DNA of 64,000 bases, from the NCBI GenBank assembly GCA_024291935.2, contig CM044307.1, positions 98,523,461 to 98,587,460 of the forward strand. Direction: 5' to 3'. Positions 1 through 10,895 of the stretch are shown here, one piece after another. Position numbers and translations under genes: made by a program. The first letter of the stretch is position 1, and each line of letters opens with the position of its first letter. Below the pieces are notes generated by a model. That model ran no database searches and was not told the DNA's origin. It saw only the letters and a list, made by a program, of their open reading frames with translations. This DNA is from Okapia johnstoni (taxonomy: Eukaryota; Chordata; Mammalia; Artiodactyla; Giraffidae).

Positions 1-1450
1 AATAATAGAATTGCACTTGCTACTGGGGAGAAGATGACTTTGAACACTGCTCCCTGTTTTCCATCTCTATAGCATCTGGGGAGATCAGAAAAAGCCAATG
101 GGCACCAGGTTTCTAGATGGATTCACTCTGTGGAGACTAGCCTGCTTGTATAGCTGTCAGTCTCCAAGTCTTCCTTCTTCATTAAGTCATGAGAGCTTGT
201 CACCAAAGGTTCTCAGGACTCTCTTGTCACCAAGGATAGGTATGTGTGAATGAACGATTCAAATGCCCACGTCATTCTTTAGGTCTCGTGAGCTCAGCTT
301 CCAAAGGCATTATACTTACGAAATTCTGTGCTGTGCTTTGTCTGGCCAAGAACCTGGTTTACTGTCAAAACTTGGGGAACTCACGAATCAAAACAGTCAA
401 TTTCAGAGAAGAGCAGCCTATTTAAATGCAATTCCAGGAAGGTGCTGGAATAGGAGGAGTCTTGAATAGGAGGGGTCTGTATTAGGCAGATCAGAGCAAA
501 AGACTGAAATGTGCAAGGACAGAGGAAAGGCATTCTTTGCAGAGAATAACAGGTTCATTATCATACTTGGGCACCTTCAAATTTTGATTCTTTTATTCCC
601 CTTTCGTATCTTTTCACTGGAAATCGCTAAGGGAATTGGCCAGAAAGTGGAGTGAAGATGATAAAAGACTGTAAATCATCGACAAGTTTAATAATTCTTA
701 TCTGCATTGGAGAATTTTAAGTTAATGGATATTTCAATAGAATCAAATGTGGAAAGAAAATTGAAGTAGCCAACAGCACTCCCAGAATACTTTTGAAGGA
801 TCTATTTAGCAAAAGGCATGCTATTGCAGAGTCATTTTCAAATTTCTAGTGAGAGTTCTAGCACTAACAAGGTATATCAAATATTACTGCCTCTTTATTA
901 GATGGCTATAATTATTCAGCTGGAAATACAGTATTTTAGTTGCTAGGCAGAATATGCCTGTTATATTCAATGGTGCTTTCACATAAATTTATCTGACATT
1001 TTGAAAGAATGAATTCTCTTCCTCATTTATATCACTAGTGTATGCTTTTGACTCCGCTGATTCTAAAACATTGGTTATGACTGTGTTATCTTGTTAATTT
1101 ATACAGTGGTACACTGTTTATAGACTACAGGCTTCTGGGACTTGAGACAGTTTGAAGAAGAACATACTGCCATTCTTCCTATAACCTTTTATTTAAAACA
1201 GTAAAGTATTTTGAGGTTGTTGAATTAGAGTACTTTGAAGATTGTTGAATGCATTCTGTTTTGTATTAAATCATTGGCTCTTTGTGCTTTTCTTCACATG
1301 TAAAACAAATACATGAGGAAAAAAGCATTCTCCAAAATTTTGTTTTACATCACTTTTATGTCTCTTCCACTTAACTTCCTCTTTAACTTGATAAGTATCT
1401 AAACACGAAGTAAAGCCATTTCTTTTATGGGCATAATTGAAGACTTCATT
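1..1450. other. Unassigned AT-rich DNA
   Basis: No repeat family, tRNA-like fold or believable coding frame is visible. The only open frame (263-469, plus) is 68 codons with no recognisable domain. This may be unique intergenic or intronic sequence, or repeats too old to recognise by eye. Confidence 0.6.
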
Positions 1451-1541
1451 GGTAGTGTTTTCTTGTGGTTAAAAGTATGTGCTGAAAATGGACTTTCAGG
1501 AGTCGGATGCTAACTTCATCATTTCCTAGCTGCGTGACTTT
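1451..1541 (+). mobile_element. MIR SINE, left part (split by CHR-1)
   Basis: The stretch from the 'gtggttaaaagtatgtgct' region to 'ctagctgcgtgacttt' follows the MIR core, where the consensus reads close to 'tagctgtgtgacctt'. The match stops at 1541 and resumes at 1881, exactly around a CHR-1 insertion. The two halves together make one MIR in plus orientation. MIR is an ancient tRNA-derived mammalian SINE and this copy is inactive. Confidence 0.8.
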
Positions 1542-1880
1542 CAGAGATCCTGCTCTTTGGCTGTGCCGGGTCTTCGCTTCCGCGTGAGCATCTCTCCGGC
1601 TGTGGCCAGCGGGGCTGCCGTCTGGTTGCCGCGCGCAGGCTCTTCGCTGCGGTGGCTTCTCTTGCCGTGGAGCAGACGCTCTAGACAGTGCGCTCCGACC
1701 CCAGTGGTTGTGCGCATGGCCGCAGCTGTTGGGGGTCCCGACTCCAGAGCACAGGCCCGATAGTGGTGGCGCACGGGCTCAGTTGCTCTGCGGCATGTGG
1801 GACCTTCCCAGTTCAGGGACTGAACCCATGTCTCCGGTATTGGCAGGAAGATTCTTTACCACTAAATCATCGGGGAAGCC
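1542..1880 (-). mobile_element. CHR-1 tRNA-derived SINE, CpG-rich
   Basis: Reverse-orientation CHR-1 (cetartiodactyl tRNA-Glu-like SINE). It begins after 'ctctttggctgtgccgggt' and ends at the tRNA-like head 'ggggaagcc'. It is flanked by an imperfect 16-bp target-site duplication (1526-1541 'ctagctgcgtgacttt', 1881-1896 'ctagctgtgagatttt'). It carries about 25 CpG dinucleotides, many more than the other two CHR-1 copies here (about 8 and 2). Open frames inside it on both strands (77, 68 and 79 codons) are products of its GC content, not genes. Confidence 0.88.
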
Positions 1881-2052
1881 CTAGCTGTGAGATTTTAACG
1901 CAATGTAGAAACCGATTTGTGCCTTAGGTTTGCCAGCTTTAACTGGGGATTATAATAGTACCTACTTGCTAGCCTTGTACTAAGGATTAGATGAGATCCT
2001 TCTGATAGTATGCTTACTTAGAACAGTATCTGGCACATAATAAACATAATTT
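1881..2052 (+). mobile_element. MIR SINE, right part
   Basis: Continues the MIR after the CHR-1 insertion: 'actggggattataatagta', then 'gatgagatcct', then 'agaacagtatctggcacat' and a weak 'aataaac' tail. These match the MIR 3' core in order. The first 16 bases are the duplicated target site. Confidence 0.85.
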
Positions 2053-3220
2053 ATATTATAATTTTTGTCTTTGAGGCTTGATAATCTCTACTTTATTTTG
2101 ATTGCTAATTAAATTTCTAGTTATCAATATTTGAATTAGTCTACCTGAGTCTTGATCAATCAGGGTTCCATTTACTGTATTTACTGTGGGTTCCTATTTT
2201 AGAAATTTGTGAAGAATATGCTTTGAGAGAATCCAAAGATAATGTACAGTGGGAATCAAATCTAAATATATAGGTACATGTATAATCATTTTGCATTATT
2301 ATTTTGGAAACGATAGACTATTTCTACCTAGTTCATCTGTTCTGAAGCCAAAGTGCTTTAGTACTTTGAAAAATTCCTGTGAATACTGTATGCTGCACTC
2401 TTTTCTTATGCTCCTTAGTAAGCTACGCTTTGTTCTCAAAAGATGAGCACCTCACAGTTACAAAATCACTGAAGTAGAATGATTAAATCTTTTAATTTGG
2501 TAGTTTATCTTATGCCCCTACTTTAGAGAAATATTAGGAAAGTTTGAAACTTTATAGAGCCTATTTTTATTTTAATAAGGCATGGGATGCAAAGCTCTAA
2601 GATATGCTAAAAACTTGATTTCATGGCATCTTGTCAGGAAATGATGTATTCTAGATAAAGACACTTTTTTTCAGGTGATTTCCCCCTGTGATCTGGTACT
2701 CTCTTCTTTGTCTTTTGATGCAGTATGCAGTGAAAATAGTATCAGTTTTCTTCATAATACAAGGTCATCATTAGGCATTTTTTATTACACTGCTCAGTGA
2801 TACAATACTGTCCTCAGGAAATATGAAAATACATAGGCCTGCTTGACCATGTACTAAATGGATCCAGACAGCTGTCCTGTTGGGAATTCTCATGTCTACT
2901 GTTATTTCTCACCACTGGCAATGTGCCTACTTTTAGAAAGCTTATCTTTATTTGCTAATTCTGACTGCAAGCTATGCTTGCTGGGATTGTGTCTAAAATA
3001 ATACCAGAGCTTGTGTGAGGACTTGATATTTTCTCAAGTGCAGTTCATGGAGTAAGGGAGATGTTAGTGTTTGTAGATGGGCTGAAGAGTGCCTTAGGAC
3101 TTAACTTTGATTTCTGGAACACTGTTTTCTAATATACAATCAAAAGACCTATATGTTTAATATTTTTAATATATGCCTAATTTAAGAACTTGAACACAAA
3201 TGCTAACATTATATAGATAT
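2053..3220. other. Unassigned AT-rich DNA
   Basis: No recognisable repeat or gene. One 65-codon plus frame (2249-2446) has no motif. Nothing further can be supported. Confidence 0.6.
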
Positions 3221-3417
3221 TGTTTAGCTCAGCTATGCCCTACTCTTTGCAACCCCATGGAGCCCACTAGGCTCCTCTGTTCATGGAATTCTTTAGGCAA
3301 GAATACTAGAGTGGGTTGCCATTCCCTTCTCCAGGGGATCTTCCTGACCCAGGTATTGAACCCTGGTCTACTGCATTGCAGGTGGATTCTTTACTGTCTG
3401 AGCCACCAAAGAAGCCC
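3221..3417 (-). mobile_element. Bov-tA SINE
   Basis: Reads in reverse as tRNA-Glu-like head (right end, 'gagccaccaaagaagccc') joined to the BovB-derived A segment ('ggcaagaatactagagtgg', 'ccttctccaggggatcttc', 'ctcctctgttcatggaatt'). Full-length for the family (about 200 bp). A clean target-site duplication is not visible. The 75-codon plus frame across it is a SINE artefact. Confidence 0.92.
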
Positions 3418-3497
3418 AATTTACTAAATCTGTGAGAAGGAGTGATAGAATTGTGAATTCATGAATTAGACATCTCAAATATAATGGTTAGAATAGG

Positions 3498-3708
3498 TGG
3501 TGGTTTAGTTGCTAAGTCGTGCCTGAATCTTGTGACCCCATAGACTGTAGCTCACCAAGCTCCTCTGTCCATGGCATTCTCCAGGCAAGAATACTGGAGT
3601 GGGTTGCCATTTCCTTCTCCAGGGTATCTTCTCAACCCAGGAATCAAACCCGGGTTTCCTGCCTTGCAGGCAGATTCTTTACCGACTGAGCTACAAGGGA
3701 AGCTTGAA
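3498..3708 (-). mobile_element. Bov-tA SINE with target-site duplication
   Basis: Reverse-orientation Bov-tA with A segment ('tccaggcaagaatactggag') and tRNA-like head ('ctttaccgactgagctac'). Bounded by a 12-bp near-perfect target-site duplication: 3486-3497 'ggttagaatagg' and 3709-3720 'ggttagaatggg' (11 of 12). The duplication marks L1-type target-primed insertion. Confidence 0.95.
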
Positions 3709-3889
3709 GGTTAGAATGGGAACAGAATCTAATGGAAGTGGTAGAGAAGTCTCCATCCCTGGAGATAGTTCACAGCATCACTGGAGAATGACTCACCCAT
3801 TTTTGGGAAACTCTTTGGTAGTAGGTGTTTTAAGGCCATTTGAAAGTTCTTTGGCATTGCCTCTTCTCTACTTCAGATATAAACATTGA

Positions 3890-4545
3890 TGGATTGATTC
3901 ATTGAGTCGTTATTTATGAGCTTATCTTCTAAATTAAAGGTATTATGGGAGGGACTATGGAGGTGAATGAAATAGATATGGCCTTTACCCTTGTGAAAGA
4001 CAGGAGTAAAATAATTTCAAATAAATACATATTTTTCAATTGTTATGTCTTATGAATGAAAATAATTGAATGCTACGAGTTAGGAAAAAAAGGTAATTAA
4101 ATTGGAATTCAAAGACTGGTTGAGCTCAAGTTTAGGTCTGAAAGATGAAGAGAAATTTGAAAAAGAACACTCTTAACAGAGTACACAGCATGGAAACATT
4201 CTTAGAAATGGGAAAGACCTTGGCATATTCTGAGAAGTAAAAGAAGGCCGAGGTAACTGGTATGCAATGAGCAAGGATGGATATGTTAGGTAAAGATGGA
4301 GAAATATGTTAGTGCCAGGTTGTGAAGTGCTTTGTAAGGATTTTGAATCTATTCTGAAGTGTAATGGCACTGAAAAGTTTTAAGTAGGTGATGGCATAAT
4401 TACAGCTGAGTTAAAAAAATATTTTCTACTGTTCATTGATTAATAAAATTTGGTGAGGGATTAAAGGTGGAAGTGTAGAGACTGGCTAAGAGGATATTGA
4501 AAGAATAGGAGAGTAGTCAAAATGATGGAAAGAGTCAGGATATAC
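3890..4545 (-). mobile_element. L2 LINE 3' part
   Basis: Reverse complement of the L2 3' region. The tail is at the left ('gaggtgaatgaaatagatat', 'aaataaatac'), then 'gtgaagtgctttgtaagga', 'tggcactgaaaagttttaag' and 'agactggctaagaggatatt', the last matching the 'agaccagttaggaggctatt' block of reversed L2. Divergence is high, as expected for this ancient family. No open reverse transcriptase frame remains. Confidence 0.7.
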
Positions 4546-4650
4546 AGATCTAGACTTCAGTTTCATTATCTGAAAAATGGGAATAGTCGTGTTTGGTATA
4601 GAGTTCATATAAGTAAATATTACCTACTGTTGTTATTTGTATTACCCAAT
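4546..4650 (+). mobile_element. MIR fragment
   Basis: 'cttcagtttcattatctgaa' followed by 'aatgggaatagtcgtg' matches the MIR segment 'cctcagtttcctcatctg...aaaatggggataata'. Short and diverged. It lies between two L2 segments and may be an insertion into them. Confidence 0.55.
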
Positions 4651-5335
4651 AGAATACACTAGTTGGTTAGTTAATTGAAAAGTTGATTAAAGGGAAATAT
4701 TAAATAATATGTACTCAGATCCTATATTTTATTTTAACTTAAAGAATATAAACACTCATTGCCAGTCTTTTGATACAGCTTGGGACCATTTGTTAAGGGT
4801 AAATTTGTGAACTGGAATTCTGACCTGATTTTGTTTGGTTTACTTTTGTGTGAACCGTACCTATAGTTACATCTTCCATGACTTCCAGGTTTGGTTCCCT
4901 TATATGAAGCAAGAATTTTAAAGACATCTGTAAATGGCTTTATGAAGTAGGGATGAGAATGAGATCACAAAACTTTCTAGTTTCTTTTTTTCCCTCAACT
5001 TTTCCCATTATGGGATTTTAAAACAATTCATATAGCAAATTTTCTTGGAGATTTGCCCAAACATTCTGCCTTGTTTTTATGAAGCCAAACTTTTTAAAAT
5101 TCAAAATTAACCAGTTTATGTAGTACTTAATTGAAATATTTCAGTAATAAGTGCATACTACTATCAGCAAGTTTGGAGAAAAATACAACTGACTTCTGGC
5201 ACAGATGTCATTTAACTGGAGGGAGTAAAAGTGTAGGGTGATGCTCGAAGTAAACCTTGTGTTGGCTGCAAGCATTCAGTGTTCCATGGTCACAAGTCTT
5301 TTTATAGAAGAAGTGAAAACTATCAGTTACTCTAA
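4651..5335. other. Unassigned DNA between two L2 segments
   Basis: No clear repeat or gene. It separates two minus-orientation L2 segments and could be an unrecognised insertion, or a part of L2 too diverged to see. Confidence 0.5.
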
Positions 5336-5770
5336 CAACCAGGTAACTGGAGAATAGATAAGAGTGCTTTTACTGGATTTTGGATGTTGGATGTAGAGTT
5401 AACAAGATGGGCTCTGGTGTGTGGTGAGGGAAAGAAGAGTCCAAGAATGTCTCCAACATTTCTGGTGTAAGCAGGGAGGAGCTGATAGACGGGTGGGAAG
5501 ATGGAAGATAGGGTTCAAATGTGGTTTTCCATTTAAGATGCCTGGATGACATTCAAGTGACAGTATTACAAAGGCCATTGACAAGTTATCCCCAAAGTTT
5601 AGAAGGGGATCTTGGCTGGCTTTGCTTGAGGAGCCTTAAGGGGAAATGCTGTGGAGTCCTAAACAAAGAGAGGCCCATCTGCTAGCCTGGATTATGCCAA
5701 ATATGAAGTCATGGTGGCTGGAGGACAAGGGGTGAGAGGATCTGAATCCTACCAGAAGCAGAGGGGTGCA
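5336..5770 (-). mobile_element. L2 LINE, RT C-terminal region
   Basis: Reads in reverse as the L2 segment upstream of the 3' block: 'gaagagtccaagaatgtct', 'ggtgggaagatgg', 'tttaagatgcctggatgaca' and 'ttcaagtga', matching in order the reversed L2 blocks for the end of the reverse transcriptase. Frames are broken. It is probably part of the same element as 3890-4545, since order and orientation agree. Confidence 0.6.
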
Positions 5771-6985
5771 GCTGCAGAGGTAGTACTCATTATCAGGTAC
5801 CAGTGTCAGGGTAGAGCTCCAAATGCAAAAGTGAGTAAGATGCATAATAAGAACATGACAAGTCTACAGAATTAGGAGTAGGAAATAGTGAAGTATGGCA
5901 GGAAACATATTAAGGTAAATGCTTTAATAGTAAGACTATGAAAAATGCCAAGGTGTTAGAACAAGATTTTTGTGTAGTACTGACTGAACAGTACATGGGC
6001 CAGTCTGGGAGCTCCTGATACACAGTCACCCAGGCATAAACATTAATTTGATTTTCTGGAAGTGTCAATGGGTTTTTCATAATATAGCCTAAATACAAAG
6101 ATACCCTTGGAATCAGTTGTGTGCGTTTATGAACACATTAGCCCATGTTAAGGGTAATGAAATAAAACAATTTTGAATTCCCCCCAAAAGGACTAAGCTC
6201 TTGAACTTGGCCTTATTCACATTATTCTGTTACAAAATAAACAAACTCTGATCCTACCAGTGTATCATCTGCATGCACAACAGTACAGATGTTTTTTATC
6301 ACCAGATCCCTCAATTCATATTGATGTGAGAATCATTCAATTGTGTTGGAATTCATGCTGAAAACACATGTTCAAAAACTGGTGAAAATTATCATTAGAT
6401 CTGAAAGTACTCTGTCAATCACAATGAATATTGTGTTGTTTTACCCAGCTGAGTTTGGAGGCAAATTGTGATCGGGAAGGAAGTGTTTATTTTTTTGTCG
6501 ATGAGTATAGCTAATCTGCTTCTCAGTGTAGGGATGCTGGGCTGTGATATGAGATAATTTGGCTCAATGACCACGTGATGGCTTGTTAAGTAATTCCAAA
6601 CACACTGGCATGAAGATTCTCATTGATTTCCCATTTTCTGAAAGATAAGAATGCTGAATCTGGGTATCTTTTCTTTTTCAAGAGGCAGTCTCTTAAGGAT
6701 AGTTTCTTCCTTCTGATGGGAATATTTATATACTGAATATTAAAACTGAAAATAGCAACTATTGATTTTGGGGAGGGAGGCTTGATCCCTTTCTGACATA
6801 GTGAAAATCATTTCCTGAATGTTTTAATATTTAATGTACAAATATTTGGTGCTTATTAAATTTTTTTCCTTAAGCATCTATTTTTAAAAACACCCCAGAA
6901 GGAATATTCCTATATGTGAGAAATCTGTCAATTTCTCATGTGTATAATTTTTTCATTTTATATTTAAAAGGAGCCAAACACTTCA
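5771..6985. other. Unassigned DNA
   Basis: No recognisable repeat, RNA gene or coding sequence. Short minus frames (5636-5845, 5910-6098) have no motif. Confidence 0.6.
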
Positions 6986-7155
6986 TTATGATTTACAATA
7001 TTCACCTACCAGCTGTTCTTTTCAATTCCCTCTCACAGACTTTGGTTCCACCATTGAATCTCTTGTATAAGTCAACAACCTGGGCTTCATCCTTGATGCG
7101 TATTTTTCTCTTTTTGTTTGTTTGTTTTTAATTTTAGCTACTGAAAAAATTAAGG

Positions 7156-7298
7156 ATTTTTAAAAAATATTTTAATTTATTTGGCTATACCAGGTCTTAG
7201 TTGCAACCTGTGGGATCTAGTTCTCCAATCAGGGATCGAAGTGGAGCTCCCTGTATTGGGAGGGAAGAGTCTTAGCCACTGGACCACCAGGGAAGTCC
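7156..7298 (-). mobile_element. CHR-2 SINE inside L2
   Basis: Reverse CHR-2: AT-rich tail ('ttaatttatttggctatacc') at left, 'caggtcttagttgcaacctg', 'gggatctagttctccaatca', and tRNA-like head 'ccactggaccaccagggaag' at right. Full length for the family. The target-site duplication is obscured by AT-rich flanks. Confidence 0.93.
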
Positions 7299-7898
7299 CT
7301 CTCTTCTTTCTGTTGAACTAATTCTAGAATCTGGTCCAGATTCCCCATCTCCAGAGCCACTGCTTAATGCTGCCTGCTGTCTCCCTGGATGATCATGGGG
7401 GCTTGCTGCATTCTCTCTGCCATTACTTTTCAATGCGCCCTTCCCACGTTAGTCAACATGATGTACTGTCACGCTATCTCTGTGCTTAAAGCATCAGTGG
7501 TCTCACCCTTAGGGTAAAAACAAAACTACTTAGAATGTTGTAAAACTGTTCCAAGGCTTGACCTCCTCCCCTTTGTTCAGCTTCAGACTCACTTCTTAAC
7601 TTCCTCACTTTCTGAGCTCCGGTCACACAGAAGCTTAATGCATGTTCTCAAATCTTGCATGGCTACATGGCCCCGCAGCCTTCACACATGATCTTCCTTT
7701 CGTTTCAAATGCTGCCTTCCTACTTTCTTGTCCTCAATTTAGATGGCGCTACATGGATGAAATCTTCCCTGAGAACCACAGACGAGGAGAGGTGTTCTTG
7801 CTAACATCCCTGTGCAGTCATTCCATCTTTTCATGGCGCTTTTCAGTTCTTCACTGATGTTGCTTATTTACTTCTCTATACCTCCCAGTAGACTATAA

Positions 7899-8109
7899 GT
7901 GAAAGTGGTAGTTGCTCAGCTGTGTCCGACGCTTTGTGACCCCATGGACTGTAGCCCTGCAGGCTCCTCTGTCTGTGGAATTCTCCAGGCAAGAATACTG
8001 GAGTGGGTTGCTATTTCCTACTCCAGGGGATCTTCCTGTCCCAGGGATTGAACCTGCATCTCCTGCACTGCAGGCAGATTCTTTACTGTCTGAGCCACTG
8101 GGGAAGTCC
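7899..8109 (-). mobile_element. Bov-tA SINE inside L2
   Basis: Reverse Bov-tA with BovB-derived segment ('gtgaccccatggactgtagc', 'ggcaagaatactggagtggg') and tRNA-like head ('gtctgagccactggggaagt'). It splits the terminal L2 block. A short possible target-site duplication is seen (ctataag / ctaataag). Confidence 0.95.
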
Positions 8110-8165
8110 TAATAAGGATTGGGATGGAATGGGACCATATCTGTTGTTCTGTGTATCTGTTGTTA

Positions 8166-8590
8166 CATGTTTTAGGTTTGTTACAGTAGTACTCTGCTTA
8201 TAGGAATCAAAATCTGTTCCTGTTACTATTTAAAAAAAAAAACAAACAAAACCCTCAACGCTTAGTGGTAGAAAACAGTCATCATTTGTATGCTCATGGA
8301 ATACATAGATCAGAAATTTGGAAAGGACATAGTGCAAATGTGGGCATGTTTTTCTCTGCCCCATGGTGTCGGAGGCCTTAACTAGACAGATGACACATGC
8401 AGGGGGTATTTTAATGGCTAGAAGATGGAATCCTCTGGAGGATTCCTACTTCTTTACTTTTGATAAAGTCCAATTGATTTTTTTTTCCTATTGTCACTAG
8501 TACCTTTGGTGTTGTATTTGAGAGGTCGTTGTCTAGCTGGAGATCATGGAAATTTAGCTCATCAGTAGTAAATGTGGTAGTTCCCACATG
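8166..8590. other. Unassigned DNA
   Basis: Contains a poly(A) run near 8231-8241 but no recognised element or gene. The 73-codon minus frame at 8411-8632 runs into the neighbouring SINE and has no family resemblance. Confidence 0.55.
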
Positions 8591-8796
8591 TGCTGTGCTC
8601 AGTGGCTGAGTTGTGTCTGACTCTTTGCACACCCATGGACTCTAGTCCATCTGGCTCCTCTGTCCATGGGATCCTCCAGGCAAGAATGCTGGAGTGGGTT
8701 GCCATTTCCTCCTCCAGGGAATCTTCCTAACCCAGGGATCAAAGCCGGGTCTTCTGCATTGCAGGTTAAACCTTTACCTTCTGAGCCATCTGGGAC
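8591..8796 (-). mobile_element. Bov-tA SINE
   Basis: Reverse Bov-tA: 'tgagttgtgtctgactcttt', 'ggcaagaatgctggagtggg', 'ccttctgagccatctgggac'. The tRNA-like head has drifted ('ggttaaacctttacc'). Full length. Confidence 0.92.
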
Positions 8797-9333
8797 TCAA
8801 TTTGCTTTACACATAGTATAAAAACGTATTACAAATATATGGTCCTGTCTCCTGACCATTCCTCAAAAGAAGCAAGAGACAAAACAATAAAAACAAACAA
8901 CACCCCCCCCCCAAAAAAAACACGACCAAGTAAACAAACAATACAAGCATAGGGCAGCCGGGTAATGTGAAATAGTATCATATACCAGCTGAGCCACTAG
9001 GGAAGCCCAACAAAACTTAATTTGTAACAAAACAGAAACAAAACAGAAATAAGTTACTCTTAAGGCAGAATGTCACATTATGGTAACTGTCCATTGGTCT
9101 ATCGGTACAAACCTGCATTGACATACACAGACAACACTGTCGGGTAGGAAAACTTTCTTTAGTTTAACTAAAACCTCTTCAAAACAGAATGCAACTTTAC
9201 CAAGTTGCCACATACTGAAACTTTACCCATAGTATTTTGGCAGGAGAAAAATAAAATCTTAAAACTAACCACTTTTCTTATCTTTAAATTAAAAATATGT
9301 GCCAAAATTCTTTTCCTGTTTTTGATATCTGCC
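8797..9333. other. Unassigned DNA with a C10/A8 run and a SINE head remnant
   Basis: Holds a homopolymer junction (10 C at 8903-8912, then 8 A at 8913-8920) in an A-rich stretch. Also a 27-bp piece at 8983-9009 ('ccagctgagccactagggaa') that looks like the tRNA head of a Bov-tA without its body. The rest is unassigned. Confidence 0.5.
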
Positions 9334-9676
9334 ATTCTCTGATAGCTCAGTTGGTAAAGAATCTACCTGCGATGCAGGAGACCCCGGTTCAATTCCTGGG
9401 CTGGGAAGATCCACTGGAAAAGTGATAGGCTACCCAGTATTCTTGGGTTTCCCTTGTGGCTCAGCTGACAAAGAATCCACCTGCAATGCGGGAAACTTGG
9501 GTTTGATCCCTGGGTTGGGAGGATCCTGTGGATCTTCAGGGAATCTTCAGGAAGATTCCCTTCCTGGAGAAGGGAAGGGCTACCCGCTCCAGTATTCTGG
9601 CCTAGGGAATTCCATGGACTGTATAGTCCATGGGGTCATAAAGAGTCAGACATGACTGAGCGACTTTCACTTTCAT
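9334..9676 (+). mobile_element. Dimeric Bov-tA SINE (tRNA-A-tRNA-A)
   Basis: Two tRNA-Glu-like heads in tandem: 'ctgatagctcagttggtaaa' at 9340 and 'cttgtggctcagctgacaaa' at about 9452, each with a B-box-like 'ggttcaattcc' or 'ggtttgatccc'. The second is followed by the full A segment ending 'cgactttcactttca'. The first A segment is cut short. This matches the known composite Bov-tA layout. It is not a functional tRNA gene: the anticodon arm and acceptor pairing are degraded and a SINE body follows. Confidence 0.9.
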
Positions 9677-10895
9677 TAATTAATATTGCCTGGAAAAGTA
9701 CTTGGAAAGCAGCTTGGCTAACTTAAGTCAGCACCATCTAAGGAATATATCACATGCACAAAGCTGTGTGCAAGGTAGTGGGATGGTGTTTCCCAGACAA
9801 GGAGACAAGCTATGACATTAAGGATTCCAGAAACCACATGCTCAAACAAGCTGGTTAAATCAAGCAATTGTGTAATTTGTGTTGACCCAGCTATTAAACA
9901 GACTCTCTGAGAAAGCTTTTCAGTTTTTATTCATGGAGAAATCATATTAGAAAACAAGATTAAAATCTCTAGTGATATCTTTGGAATTGACTATATAAGT
10001 TAAGGTTCTTTCTTTCAATCAGTGAATTATGATTGGCTTAAACCAATAAATGAATTTATTTGAAGTTTATGGCATAGTTTCCATTATTGAATAATACAAA
10101 CCAAGCTTCAGATAGACCAGGATCGGGTATAGTAATATGGCTTTTGGGAGTAGAGACACTTTACTCACCTTTCTCTGGCAGCTCCCTGGGATTTGTGAGC
10201 TCATGCTTGCTCTGTCTTTGCATTACCTTTCTTGAATTTCTCAGAGCTTGTGTTTCAGGTTGTTCTGGCAGGTTAACCTTATATGGATGGAAAAAGAAAA
10301 AGACTCATGATGAGACCTTTAGGCACTCCTTGGAAGGGTCTGTAGTGGGAGCGTGTAGCACCTTGATTTACTGCTCCAGCAAGATATCCTGTAGAGAAGG
10401 AAAAGTTGTTTCCTGAAATGAAACTGGATATTGTTAGCAAAGCAGGGGTCTATCAGGCAGCTCGAAGGCAAGAACTCTCCTCTACACTGGCTGTTTCAGG
10501 TAATTTAAGGGCAGTTTGGCTTTGCATAATTAGTCCTGCTCCTGCTCACAGTTCTTCTTTAAAAGAGTGAACAACCATAGCTTAAAACTAAATAAATATG
10601 TGTTCTGGAACTTTATTCACAATGTTGTCCTGAAGACTCACTGTGATACTATACTATGCTTAGCACAATACACCTAGAAAATAGAGTTTAGATATTAAAA
10701 CAAGTACTGTCTTTGAAATGAAAAAAAAAATTGGATTGCTAGCAGTTTAAACAGAATTTGAGGATAGAACCACAAGAAAATCTTATAAAAATGAACTGCA
10801 ACCTTAAATCTAATGGGAGAGCAATTAGAAAATTTTGTTACTGTCTGAAAGATAAATATTTGCCTTTAAGAAGCTACAGAGCATTCAACAAGCTT
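9677..10895. other. Unassigned DNA
   Basis: No recognised repeat. A 109-codon plus frame at 10087-10416 shows a hydrophobic first half but no known domain, no promoter context and no splice logic, so it is not called as a gene. Confidence 0.55.

Larger units (their letters stand above)
6986..8165 (+). mobile_element. L2 LINE 3' half, broken by two SINEs
   Basis: Plus-orientation L2 in consensus order: 'catcagtggtctcaccctta', then 'agggtaaaaacaaaactact', 'caaggcttgacctcctcc', 'ctttctgagctccggtcaca', 'tttcgtttcaaatgctgcct', 'gtgcagtcattccatc', and, after a Bov-tA, 'gggaccatatctgttgttct', the L2 terminal block. CHR-2 interrupts at 7156-7298 and Bov-tA at 7899-8109. Because the sequence resumes on both sides, the order of insertion is certain: L2 first, SINEs later. 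Confidence 0.8.

Noticed and set aside
1541..1927. Overlapping 68-79 codon frames on both strands in a GC-rich patch
   Set aside because: All lie in a CHR-1 SINE. Its CpG-rich sequence suppresses stop codons on both strands.
9340..9410. tRNA-Glu-like sequence with B-box
   Set aside because: It is the head of a Bov-tA SINE followed by its body. The cloverleaf is degraded, so it is not a functional tRNA gene. The same holds for all other SINE heads.
10087..10416. 109-codon plus frame with hydrophobic segments
   Set aside because: No homology recognised, no start or promoter context, and it lies in otherwise featureless DNA. A chance frame is the simplest view.
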